Source: Desulfuromonadaceae bacterium
Lineage (GTDB): Bacteria > Desulfobacterota > Desulfuromonadia > Desulfuromonadales > Geopsychrobacteraceae
Assembly: GCA_030639985.1 (NCBI GenBank)
Contig: DAOWKG010000012.1
Span: 1 to 14,255, forward strand
DNA: 14,255 bases
Direction: 5' to 3'
The position numbers were made by a program, and so were the translations under genes. Position 1 is the first letter of the stretch. The number at the start of each line of letters is the position of its first letter. The notes beneath the pieces are model-generated. The model saw nothing but the letters and a program-made list of their open reading frames with translations. It was not told the origin of the DNA and made no database searches. Of this stretch, positions 1 through 6,129 are shown in pieces.

Positions 1-288
1 AAATATGTCAAAGGTGAGTTACAGCAGAGTGAAATTCAGGAAGAAAAAAGCTCCCTCTCAGATCGTTTTGGCCTGTGGATACCATTTCATGTGTTTTCAC
101 AAGAACGCTATCTCGAAGCGGTCAGATTATCGGTTGAACGCTGGTCAAAACAGCTTGATGCCGAAATTCCATGGACTTCGGAATTGGAAATGGCTGCAAT
201 CAAGTGGTCGCGCGATAAGACTAAACGCTGTGGTCGCACCGCATTTCAATTTTCGAAAAACTGGGTGGGTAAATATTTATCGAAATAG
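1..288 (+). CDS. C-terminal part of a DUF815-type P-loop ATPase (5' partial)
   Basis: The frame is open from base 1 and ends at a TAG at 286-288, giving 95 codons of a protein whose N-terminus lies outside the window. The visible part contains LSDRFGLWIPFHVFSQERYL followed by a basic helical end, CGRTAFQFSKNWVGKYL. From memory this matches the C-terminal lid region of DUF815 family ATP-binding proteins, which carry a 'SLSDRFGLWLSF' segment and a final 'SGRVAWQFARDW'-like helix. These are AAA+-like P-loop proteins of poorly defined role. The Walker motifs would lie upstream and cannot be checked here. An overlapping frame starting at base 5 is longer but shows no family resemblance and is rejected. 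The family call is by recall of motifs, not by a search. Confidence 0.65.
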   Translation, partial: KYVKGELQQSEIQEEKSSLSDRFGLWIPFHVFSQERYLEAVRLSVERWSKQLDAEIPWTSELEMAAIKWSRDKTKRCGRTAFQFSKNWVGKYLSK

Positions 289-294
289 TTGCTG

Positions 295-345
295 GTACCA
301 TAGTTCAAAAGCTCGGCTTGCGAACTATGGTACTTCCTATTTTTA
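295..345 (+). terminator. strong hairpin after the DUF815-type gene, possible terminator
   Basis: Bases 296-306 (TACCATAGTTC) pair perfectly with 322-332 (GAACTATGGTA), and G295-C333 extends this to 12 bp. The loop contains a second small helix, AAGC (309-312) with GCTT (316-319). A T-rich stretch (ATTTTTAT, 338-345) follows, but five bases after the stem rather than directly. It starts 8 bases after the stop codon, so a terminator is the simplest reading. The offset T-tract and the near-symmetrical stem also fit a REP-like repeat. Confidence 0.55.
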
Positions 346-414
346 TATGACCTGAATTTAGGCAACAATGTCCCCAGCCCATCTTTTATAAACTTATGTT
401 TTTGAGGAGTTTCT

Positions 415-984
415 ATGTTTTTGCGTATATTTTTGCTGCTGCTTTTGTCTTTGACGGCAACGATTGCTGCTGCCGATTCTGTCGACATCGGTTTTAACGA
501 TGAAAGTTTTGAGTTTGCTTACGAGCATCAATTGAGCCGCGATACTTATGGAATGGCAATGGTTAATGGTCGCTTTCTTTACAACGATGATGAGGAAACC
601 AGATTGGTGAGTGTCGGGCTTGATTTTATCGGGCAACCCAGCAGTATTTCTAGTCTCAATCTAGGGGTCGGAACCAGACTTTATGCCGGCAAGAGTGAGG
701 ATGATACCGATTTTGTCAATCTTTCCCTGGGGTTGAGTGGTAGTTATTTGTTCCCCGGACTTCAGGGCCTAGGTGTTGATGCTCATTTAAATTATGCACC
801 TCAGGTTTTTTCGTTTCGCGATTCCAAGCGACTCTTTGACGTGGGAGTTCGTTTGACTTATACGATGTTGACCAATGTCAAACTATACGTCGGTTATCAG
901 AATATTCGTCTTGATGTAGAGCGTGGGGATGATGAACAAACGATTGATAACTCCTTCCGGATTGGTTTTGTCGGTTATTTTTGA
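415..984 (+). CDS. YfaZ-like outer-membrane beta-barrel protein
   Basis: The product is 189 aa. Residues 1-20 form a signal peptide with a run of leucines and an AIAAA-like cleavage region. The mature part is made of alternating beta strands with Gly and aromatic residues (for example SVGLDFIG, LNLGVGTRLYAG, VNLSLGLSGSYL, VGVRLTYTML, VKLYVGYQNIRL). It ends in FVGYF, the C-terminal phenylalanine typical of Bam-assembled outer-membrane barrels. Length and pattern fit the YfaZ precursor family, small barrels of unknown function. A GAGGAG Shine-Dalgarno at 404-409 lies 5 bases before the ATG. The gene stands alone, with the hairpin at 295-345 before it and a degenerate transposase after it. The barrel nature is well supported; the exact family is less certain. 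Confidence 0.75.
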   Translation: MFLRIFLLLLLSLTATIAAADSVDIGFNDESFEFAYEHQLSRDTYGMAMVNGRFLYNDDEETRLVSVGLDFIGQPSSISSLNLGVGTRLYAGKSEDDTDFVNLSLGLSGSYLFPGLQGLGVDAHLNYAPQVFSFRDSKRLFDVGVRLTYTMLTNVKLYVGYQNIRLDVERGDDEQTIDNSFRIGFVGYF

Positions 985-1125
985 GATGAACTATCGCAGT
1001 TTATCGATAAAATACAGATCATACAAACGGTTAATTGAGCTTCGACCCGGCAATTAATAACTTTTGCCAACGGTTCGATTTGTTTATTGATCAGGTAGGG
1101 GTCGAGTCTGCTGTTGGCCTATGTG
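985..1125. other. non-coding stretch after the yfaZ-like gene
   Basis: I see no gene here. A short inverted repeat, TTAATTG (1031-1037) and CAATTAA (1051-1057), could form a 7-bp hairpin followed by a weak T-run (CTTTTG). It might be a poor terminator for the upstream barrel gene. Confidence 0.4.
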
Positions 1126-1345
1126 TGAACCGAAGAGGTTGTCGTGAAGTATGCGGTCGATTTCCCTGCACTTGTCCAGATGCAGCCCCGCAGTGAACTT
1201 CGTAAATTTGGCACCTTCATATCTCTCAGTGACATCCGTAGCGTCTGGTTGCGCCATGACTTTAAGGTAGAATGTGTTTGGCAGGATATCAATGGAAACA
1301 CTTGAAGCTGGCAGGAGCATCTGGCAGGAAAAGCTTGTAGCTTAA
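1126..1345 (+). pseudogene. degenerate IS3/IS481-type transposase fragment
   Basis: Reading in frame 1 from 1126 gives TEEVVVKYAVDFPAL, SELRKFGTFIS and IRSVWLRHDF. By recall this follows the N-terminal helix-turn-helix region of a common transposase group with EYPAYGQVR, NELRKRGVFIS and GVRSVWLRHDLE. Frame 1 then decays and stops at 1300-1302. Frame 2 picks up at 1292 with METLEAGRSIWQEKLVA, resembling the following 'RLKALEAKSAQEKLVLTE' segment, and stops at 1343-1345. So there is a frameshift near 1280-1292 and no DDE catalytic domain downstream. An in-frame stop at 1123-1125 precedes it, and the true N-terminus is also lost. This is a dead remnant. The family label IS3 versus IS481 is not resolved. 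Confidence 0.55.
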
Positions 1346-1393
1346 CTTGACCTGACAGGTACCTCCTCAAAACTGGTAACTGTCAGATCAAGT
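1345..1393. repeat. 49-base imperfect palindrome next to the transposase remnant
   Basis: The arms are 1345-1363 (ACTTGACCTGACAGGTACC) and 1375-1393 (GGTAACTGTCAGATCAAGT), around an 11-base spacer, with two mismatches in 19 pairs. It lies exactly where the transposase fragment stops and 35 bases from the end of the chemoreceptor gene. It could be a residual IS end structure or, read on the minus strand, a hairpin terminator for the chemoreceptor. No T-tract directly follows in either direction. Confidence 0.6.
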
Positions 1394-1427
1394 CGCGACT
1401 ACTACAACTTAATAGCTATGCCGAAAA

Positions 1428-3176
1428 TTACCATTCCTCCCTGCCGGCAGGAAGTTGAGCTTGCGCTGGAGGGGCGCTAAATCCTGGTGAGGATTTTAGA
1501 TTAAAACGCCCCAGTTGATTCTTCAGTTCTGCCGCTTGACTTGACAATTGTTCACTGGTGGCTGCACTCTCTTCAGCGGTAGCGGTATTTTGCTGGATTA
1601 CACGATCAATCTGCTGCATCCCAATGTTTACCTGGGCAATTCCTTGCGCCTGTTCATTACTTGAAGCAGCAATTTCGCCGATCAGATCGTTAACCTTGCC
1701 AATTGATCCGACAATCTCATTGAGTGCCTCACCAGTACGTTCAGCAATCTGAGTGCCGTTGCTGGCTTTCTGGTTCGAACCTTCAATCAGATCTGCAGTT
1801 TCCGAGGCTGCCTTGGCACTGCGGGCAGCGAGATTGCGAACCTCTTCAGCAACCACAGCAAACCCCTTACCATGTTGACCAGCACGAGCCGCCTCAACTG
1901 CTGCATTGAGTGCCAGTAAGTTGGTTTGGAAAGCAATTTCATCAATAACTTTTATGATTTTGTTAATATCTTGACCTGCGGTGTTGATTTCGGCCATGGC
2001 AGTAATCATTTCTGCCATCCGTTCACTTCCGGTGTTGGCAGATTCACTGGCAGATGCGGTAAGTTGATTCGCCTGCTGCGCATGTTCAGCACTTGTGCTG
2101 ATCTGGCCCCCGATCTGGTTCATCGAACTGCTGATTTCTTCAACTGAGGCAGCCGATTGTGCGGCACCATCTGACAATAGTTGGGCTGAATCGCTGACCT
2201 GGGAACTGCCGGTATCGATTTCCTGGCCAGCAATCTGCAGTTCGGAAACCATTCGGCCTAAGTCTTCACCCAATTTTTTGATTGCATGGCGTAGCGTATC
2301 GCTCTCGTCGTGCGGAGTGACTTCAAAGGTCAGATCACCGTTAGCCAGTTGTTGCAATGGGGCGACAATGTCAGCTTGCAAGCTGTTAGCCATGGCATCA
2401 AGGGTACGGGATGCGTCACCCAATTCATCTTGCTGGGTCAGATTGATTCGATTATCCAGATGACCATGGCCGATTTCGGTCAGGGCATTTTTAACCTTAT
2501 TAATTGGTTGGACAATCATTTTTCGCAGCATAAAGAACAGGGCCAACCAAGTAATAATGATGCTTAGCAGACCCATGCCAAGGTTGCTGATCATACTTTT
2601 AGTGCTGGCAGCTAGCAGATCTTCACTCTGCTGTGCTTTAATCTGATTAAGTTCAGCCAAACTGAAATCAAGATAAAGAATTCCGGCCAGGCTGCCAAGT
2701 TCGGCATCATCGTGGCACTCCATACATTTCTCTTCATAGCTGTGCGAGTGGGCGATAAAAAATGTATCGGCATTCTCTTTTTCAATGCTTATCTTATCTC
2801 TTGAACCAGTGATGTTTATATCGGATCGTTTTTGATCAAGTTTGTCCTTTTTGCTAGAATATGTGGTGATCCCCTGAGGATTGACCAGCCCAACCTCTAA
2901 CACTCCTGGAACTTCACCCAGGCCGGTTATAAGCTCGTCAAAAACCTCCATTTCACCGCGTTCCAAAGACCCTTTTGTGCCAATCTCTAAACTCTTGAAG
3001 AGACTATGTGCTTCTTTTATCGCACCTTTATGGATAGTGTTTATGGACTGTTCCTGTTGTGCGTGTAGAATTGTTTTTGACTGGAGTGCTGCAACCGTGA
3101 AACTGATACCGAGAATAAGTAGCAGAATTAATATCAGCGCCCCGCCAATTTTGCTTTGGATGCTATTCAATTTCAT
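1428..3176 (-). CDS. methyl-accepting chemotaxis protein with periplasmic c-type haem sensor
   Basis: The product is 582 aa, an inner-membrane chemoreceptor. TM1 spans about residues 10-32 and TM2 about 198-217. The periplasmic sensor (33-197) contains CMECH at 151-155 (bases 2712-2726), a CxxCH motif for covalent haem c. Geobacter sulfurreducens GSU0582 and GSU0935 are characterised receptors with such haem-PAS-like domains, so redox or gas sensing is likely. A HAMP domain (about 215-268) is followed by a second HAMP-like segment (about 268-313). The signalling domain runs to about 557, with the conserved tip [20 protein letters not shown] near 411-430. This tip binds CheA/CheW and controls flagellar or pilus-type taxis. 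The protein ends in GREEW. That resembles the start of the EEWxxF-type tail I recall from related receptors, but I see no full CheR-binding pentapeptide. An AGAGGTGA Shine-Dalgarno (3181-3188) fixes the ATG. No che genes are nearby. Confidence 0.93.
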   Translation of the reverse strand: MKLNSIQSKIGGALILILLLILGISFTVAALQSKTILHAQQEQSINTIHKGAIKEAHSLFKSLEIGTKGSLERGEMEVFDELITGLGEVPGVLEVGLVNPQGITTYSSKKDKLDQKRSDINITGSRDKISIEKENADTFFIAHSHSYEEKCMECHDDAELGSLAGILYLDFSLAELNQIKAQQSEDLLAASTKSMISNLGMGLLSIIITWLALFFMLRKMIVQPINKVKNALTEIGHGHLDNRINLTQQDELGDASRTLDAMANSLQADIVAPLQQLANGDLTFEVTPHDESDTLRHAIKKLGEDLGRMVSELQIAGQEIDTGSSQVSDSAQLLSDGAAQSAASVEEISSSMNQIGGQISTSAEHAQQANQLTASASESANTGSERMAEMITAMAEINTAGQDINKIIKVIDEIAFQTNLLALNAAVEAARAGQHGKGFAVVAEEVRNLAARSAKAASETADLIEGSNQKASNGTQIAERTGEALNEIVGSIGKVNDLIGEIAASSNEQAQGIAQVNIGMQQIDRVIQQNTATAEESAATSEQLSSQAAELKNQLGRFNLKSSPGFSAPPAQAQLPAGREEW

Positions 3177-3188
3177 GGATCACCTCTG

Positions 3189-3552
3189 TAATAAGGAGAA
3201 ATAGATTTATGGCTTAATACCAAATGGAACAAAGTTTAAGGCTGGGTGTCGGTAACGTTGGTATTAGTCGAACTGCCGCTAGTGAAGATAGCAGGGGAAT
3301 ATCATAATGGCAACTATTTAATTTGAATTTAATAATATTCATATATGGATAAATAAAGTATCAGATTTCATTGTTGACTGGTTCAGAGATAAGCCCATTG
3401 CTTTTTAGCGTACGTCGCCCGAATTCAATAAAAATACCGGCTCACTATCATTATTGGAGCGTTGTCAGAAAGGGGAGGCTAGTGGTCTCAGCACGAATTG
3501 AGTAATTTCTGGAATATATTGTTACGTACGATTGAACCTGTAGAAAGGACTC
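3189..3552. other. AT-rich non-coding region upstream of the chemoreceptor
   Basis: No convincing gene was found. One 9-bp inverted repeat, TAATACCAA (3215-3223) and TTGGTATTA (3258-3266), with a 34-base spacer, lies 39-90 bases upstream of the chemoreceptor start. It could be a regulator site. A GCCATAAA-like flagellar -10 can be read on the minus strand, but no TAAA sits at the right distance, so no sigma-28 promoter is claimed. Confidence 0.4.
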
Positions 3553-3558
3553 AGGAGG

Positions 3559-3681
3559 TTGTTTTTTAATAAAATTAAATCTTGGGACGGGTTGGCCGGA
3601 TTTGTTGGCAAGCCAACCGCATCAAAATGGGGAAAGCTGGAGAAATATTTTCAAGATACCGGATTGGAGGTATATCATTGA
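3559..3681 (+). CDS. possible small ORF, about 40 codons, converging on trhA
   Basis: An unusually strong AGGAGG (3553-3558) precedes an open frame reading NKIKSWDGLAGFVGKP then TASKWGKLEKYFQDTGLEVYH, stopping at TGA 3679-3681. The composition looks protein-like, with a probable amphipathic C-terminal helix. It overlaps the 3' end of trhA by 7 bases on the opposite strand. The start is the weak point. The only usual start codon, TTG at 3559, abuts the Shine-Dalgarno with no spacing; ATT at 3574 is a rare alternative 15 bases away. A second frame beginning ATA at 3569 is also open. I do not recognise the peptide. It may be a decayed gene. Confidence 0.25.
   Translation: MFFNKIKSWDGLAGFVGKPTASKWGKLEKYFQDTGLEVYH
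3590..3618. repeat. 7-bp inverted repeat inside the small ORF
   Basis: GGTTGGC (3590-3596) pairs with GCCAACC (3612-3618) around a 15-base loop. It lies downstream of trhA on the minus strand and could act as a hairpin there, although only a moderate T-run follows in that direction. Confidence 0.3.
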
Positions 3682-4334
3682 CCGTCAGGAATAACGTAAA
3701 GGAGGATGGCAAAAAAGTGTAGCGAGCTACCAGCCATGACAAACAAATGCCAGATAGCGTGGCTGTATGGGAGTTTTTTCCAGACATAAAAGACTATTCC
3801 GCCAGTGTAAGTAAGTCCGCCAAGGAGCAACAGGATTAATCCGCCCTGATCGATAGCGGCAAGCATCGGCTTGATGGCAATAATTACCACCCAGCCCATT
3901 GTCAGATAGAGAGACAGGGATACCCACGGGAGCCTGCCAAAGGATGTCGCTTTCAGGGCAATTCCGGTGATGGCAATGCCCCAGATAATCCCAAACAGGG
4001 TCCAGCCCCAGTGTCCACGCAGGCTGACTAGGACAAACGGGGTGTAGGTTCCGGCAATCAGTAAGTAAATGGCAGAGTGGTCTATTTGTCTGAGAATCCC
4101 TTTGACGCTGGGGATGGGGATACTATGATAGAGGGTAGAGGCGATATATAGCAGTATCATGGTGCTACCAAAAATGCTGCAAGTGGCGATGTGCCAGGCA
4201 TCACCACGTAAACTGGCGAATCCGACTAGAACCGCCAAGCCCCCGATTGACAGTAAGGCGCCGATGCCATGGGTAATGCTGTTGGCGATTTCTTCGCCGA
4301 CACTATAGTTTGTTGTTTCGCTCCATTCAGCCAT
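3675..4334 (-). CDS. trhA: PAQR-family membrane homeostasis protein (hemolysin III family, TrhA/YqfA)
   Basis: The product is 219 aa with about seven transmembrane helices, the usual size for bacterial hemolysin III/PAQR proteins. Family motifs are visible in order: EEIANSITHGIG (14-25), STLYHS (66-71, the SxxxH motif), QIDHSAIYLLIAGTYTP (83-99) and YSHAIWHLFVMAGSSLHFF (190-208, the HxxxH motif with a further His). S66, H70, D85, H192 and H196 would form the metal or hydrolase centre known from adiponectin receptors. E. coli TrhA helps keep membrane energy balance during unsaturated fatty acid stress; haemolysis is not an established role for most members. The start is the ATG at 4332-4334 with a modest GGAGCGGAGCG upstream. 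It has no operon partner: upstream is the structured intergenic region, downstream the possible small ORF. Confidence 0.9.
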   Translation of the reverse strand: MAEWSETTNYSVGEEIANSITHGIGALLSIGGLAVLVGFASLRGDAWHIATCSIFGSTMILLYIASTLYHSIPIPSVKGILRQIDHSAIYLLIAGTYTPFVLVSLRGHWGWTLFGIIWGIAITGIALKATSFGRLPWVSLSLYLTMGWVVIIAIKPMLAAIDQGGLILLLLGGLTYTGGIVFYVWKKLPYSHAIWHLFVMAGSSLHFFAILLYVIPDGQ

Positions 4335-4435
4335 GTTATTCGCTCCGCTCCAGTCTCGATTACGGCAACAATAACATGAACGTGATGTTGAAAATCGCGA
4401 TGACAGGCAGTTTTACGAAACTATTACCATTTAAT
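4335..4435. other. trhA upstream region
   Basis: About 100 bases hold the trhA ribosome site and presumably its promoter. I could not place a clear -35/-10 pair on the minus strand. Confidence 0.3.
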
Positions 4436-4521
4436 GGCCTGGCGGACTTTAAAAGAACCTCCTGCAATATTTTCCCGTAAATACTTATATTAGCGCTACG
4501 GTTCTCAAGGTCCGTCAGGCC
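4436..4521. repeat. 86-nt self-complementary element of unknown type
   Basis: Bases 4436-4450 (GGCCTGGCGGACTTT) pair with 4507-4521 (AAGGTCCGTCAGGCC) over 15 positions, 13 Watson-Crick and two G-T. The helix continues after a small bulge with AGAACC (4454-4459) and GGTTCT (4500-4505). The 40-base apical part is AT-rich and contains the palindrome TAGCGCTA (4491-4498). The G-T pairs form on the plus-strand RNA. On the minus strand they become A-C mismatches, which favours an RNA acting in plus sense, or a DNA repeat. I do not recognise a riboswitch or tRNA-like fold. A MITE or REP-like repeat is the main alternative. Confidence 0.55.
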
Positions 4522-4556
4522 CCAGCATTTTTCTCCACATTAGATAGTTTTTATTG

Positions 4557-4585
4557 TTGACAAAAATTGTAGTATTAGTTATAAA
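4557..4585 (+). promoter_or_regulatory. strong sigma-70 promoter for a short transcript
   Basis: TTGACA (4557-4562) is separated by exactly 17 bases from TATAAA (4580-4585). The predicted start is near 4592. The intrinsic terminator at 4663-4702 lies about 110 bases downstream with no sizeable ORF between them. Confidence 0.7.
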
Positions 4586-4591
4586 TACACT

Positions 4592-4702
4592 CACAGCGAG
4601 TTGATATGGTAACCGACTAGTTGTAGCTATACAAAATTTTCAAGAAATATTGCTCAAGTGTTGCCCCGCGATCTCCTCCCTCCTGGTCGCGGGGCTTTTT
4701 TT
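4592..4702 (+). ncRNA. candidate small RNA of about 110 nt with a CU-rich terminator loop
   Basis: A near-consensus promoter (4557-4585) and a near-perfect intrinsic terminator (4663-4702) bracket this stretch, and the transporter downstream has its own promoter beyond the terminator. No frame of useful length with a ribosome site lies inside. The terminator loop (4672-4686, TCTCCTCCCTCCTGG) is exposed and complementary to GGAGG-type Shine-Dalgarno sequences. C-rich loops that pair with ribosome sites are known in regulatory RNAs, for example RsaE/RoxS-like RNAs of Gram-positive bacteria. An alternative is an attenuated leader of the MFS gene, with read-through under some condition. The transcript is inferred from DNA signals only. 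Confidence 0.5.
4663..4702 (+). terminator. intrinsic terminator
   Basis: GCCCCGCGA (4663-4671) pairs perfectly with TCGCGGGGC (4687-4695) around a 15-base loop, directly followed by seven T (4696-4702). This is a textbook Rho-independent terminator on the plus strand. Confidence 0.9.
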
Positions 4703-4723
4703 GTGAACAACACTTTTGGTGGT

Positions 4724-4751
4724 TTGACCTCGCAACGTTCAGGCGTATAAT
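4724..4751 (+). promoter_or_regulatory. sigma-70 promoter of the MFS transporter gene
   Basis: TTGACC (4724-4729) and a consensus TATAAT (4746-4751) are separated by 16 bases. The start near 4758 gives a leader of about 44 nt that is rich in C and T (TCCCCTCTCTCTCTATCCC). Confidence 0.75.
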
Positions 4752-4801
4752 CCCCTCTCTCTCTATCCCATTACCATTAAATTTCTTTAAAAGTTGAACC
4801 C

Positions 4802-6028
4802 ATGAATAGTATAACCAGTCGTAACTATTATGCTTTTCAGTGGCATGCCGTATTTCTTGCCCTGACTGTGACATTCACCGAAATAAATACGGTATTGCCT
4901 TCTCTGATAGTCAAGGTCGGTGGCGGTTCGTTTCAGATCGGATTATTGACTGCGATAATGGTGGGCACGCCGATAACCGGTCAATTGTTGTTTGCCAGCT
5001 ATCTTCACACGCAGCCGCGCAAACGTGGTTATTTGTTGCTAGGTGTCAGTTTGCGGGTTGCCGCCCTTGCGGCGGTAGCACTGATACTTTTGGCAGCAGA
5101 AACGATTTCACCGCAAATATTGATCACTTATGTCTATTTCCTGATGTTTATTTTCTCTATTGCGGGAACCTTTGCCGCAGTTTCATATACCGATATCCTC
5201 GGCAAGTCACTGGCGGTGGAGCAACGGAGCCGGTTTTTTGTGAATCGGCAAATTTTTACCAGTTTGGCATTTTTGATCTCGGCCCCGGTATCCCGCTGGG
5301 TGCTCGGTAACTTTGCCTATCCGCTAAATTATGTCTGGATGTTTGGGCTGGCAGCAGGGTTGTTATTGATCGCATCTTTTGGCTTTTGGGCGATTGATGA
5401 GCCGGAGGTAGAACCATCCAAGGAAGCCCATTCTTTTTTTAAGGTTTTGCGTGCCATCCCCGAGCATCTACGTAATAACAAGCCGTTGTGGCGCTATATT
5501 CAGTTAGTTAATTTGACTGGATTTGGCTTGACGCTGATGCCTTTTTATATCGCCTATGCCAGTCGGCACTACGGTTTGAGTGGCAAGCAGGTAGGTAACT
5601 ATCTGCTGGTACAAATAGTCGGCATGTTACTCTCAAATTTCTTGTGGGGAAAGTTGGTTAAGCGATTTGGTTTCCGTGGGATTGTACGTGGTTGTATTAT
5701 CTGCGGGACGTTACTGCCGGTTCTGGTGTTGCTCCTTTCGGGGACGCCATTGCCGTCCTTCCTGACGGTATTCTTTTTGATGGGGGTCGCAATATCTGCC
5801 CGAAAGATTGCTTTTGAAGGGCTGTTGATTGAGATTACCACCAATACAAATCGAGCCTTACACAAAGGGATTGTTGGTACTACTAGTTTGACGACCGCAT
5901 TATTTCCTCTGGTTGCTGGGGGTTTGATTGTTATGATTGGTTACGCCCCGGTGTTTTTGCTGGGTTCAGTTTTGGTTGCAAGTGCCTGGTTTACTGTCTC
6001 TGGAATTGCGTCAGATACCTCGGTTTGA
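4802..6028 (+). CDS. major facilitator superfamily (MFS) transporter
   Basis: The product is 408 aa, with about twelve hydrophobic helices in two halves of six and a polar central loop near residues 198-230 (IDEPEVEPSKEAH then a basic stretch). The short basic loops HTQPRKRG (69-76, between TM2 and TM3) and GKLVKRFGFRG (283-293, between TM8 and TM9) are the equivalent MFS motif A positions in each half. YTDILGKSLAVEQRSRFF (129-146) marks the loop after TM4. The substrate cannot be told from sequence; single-gene context gives no hint. The ATG at 4802 is the first start after an in-frame stop at 4778-4780 and has only a weak ribosome site, with a pyrimidine-rich leader. It has its own promoter just after the preceding terminator. 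A weak hairpin follows the gene. Confidence 0.85.
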   Translation: MNSITSRNYYAFQWHAVFLALTVTFTEINTVLPSLIVKVGGGSFQIGLLTAIMVGTPITGQLLFASYLHTQPRKRGYLLLGVSLRVAALAAVALILLAAETISPQILITYVYFLMFIFSIAGTFAAVSYTDILGKSLAVEQRSRFFVNRQIFTSLAFLISAPVSRWVLGNFAYPLNYVWMFGLAAGLLLIASFGFWAIDEPEVEPSKEAHSFFKVLRAIPEHLRNNKPLWRYIQLVNLTGFGLTLMPFYIAYASRHYGLSGKQVGNYLLVQIVGMLLSNFLWGKLVKRFGFRGIVRGCIICGTLLPVLVLLLSGTPLPSFLTVFFLMGVAISARKIAFEGLLIEITTNTNRALHKGIVGTTSLTTALFPLVAGGLIVMIGYAPVFLLGSVLVASAWFTVSGIASDTSV

Positions 6029-6032
6029 GCTG

Positions 6033-6053
6033 ACCCGAACAGCGGGTTTGTGT
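6033..6053 (+). terminator. weak hairpin after the MFS gene
   Basis: ACCCG (6033-6037) pairs with CGGGT (6043-6047) around a 5-base loop, followed by TTGTGTT. The stem is short and the T-tract broken, so termination would be partial. Confidence 0.35.
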
Positions 6054-6129
6054 TATATCCCTGAAGTAATGGCTGGTTTGAAGAGAAAAACAATAACACT
6101 TTGAGTTCTTTCTGGGATCTGAGTTTCTC

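Noticed and set aside
5..355. A 116-codon frame at the left edge
   Set aside because: It overlaps the DUF815-like frame, shows no family resemblance and runs through the hairpin at 295-345.
1084..1370. Minus-strand frames of 78 and 83 codons
   Set aside because: They are antisense to the transposase remnant, whose plus-strand reading has recognisable motifs. Neither has a convincing ribosome site.
3189..3240. Flagellar sigma-28 promoter for the chemoreceptor (GCCATAAA on the minus strand)
   Set aside because: The required TAAA is not 15 bases upstream of the -10-like sequence; the nearest is 21 bases away.
4617..4874. Minus-strand 85-codon frame over the sRNA candidate
   Set aside because: It runs across the terminator, the transporter promoter and the start of the MFS gene, and has no similarity I recognise.
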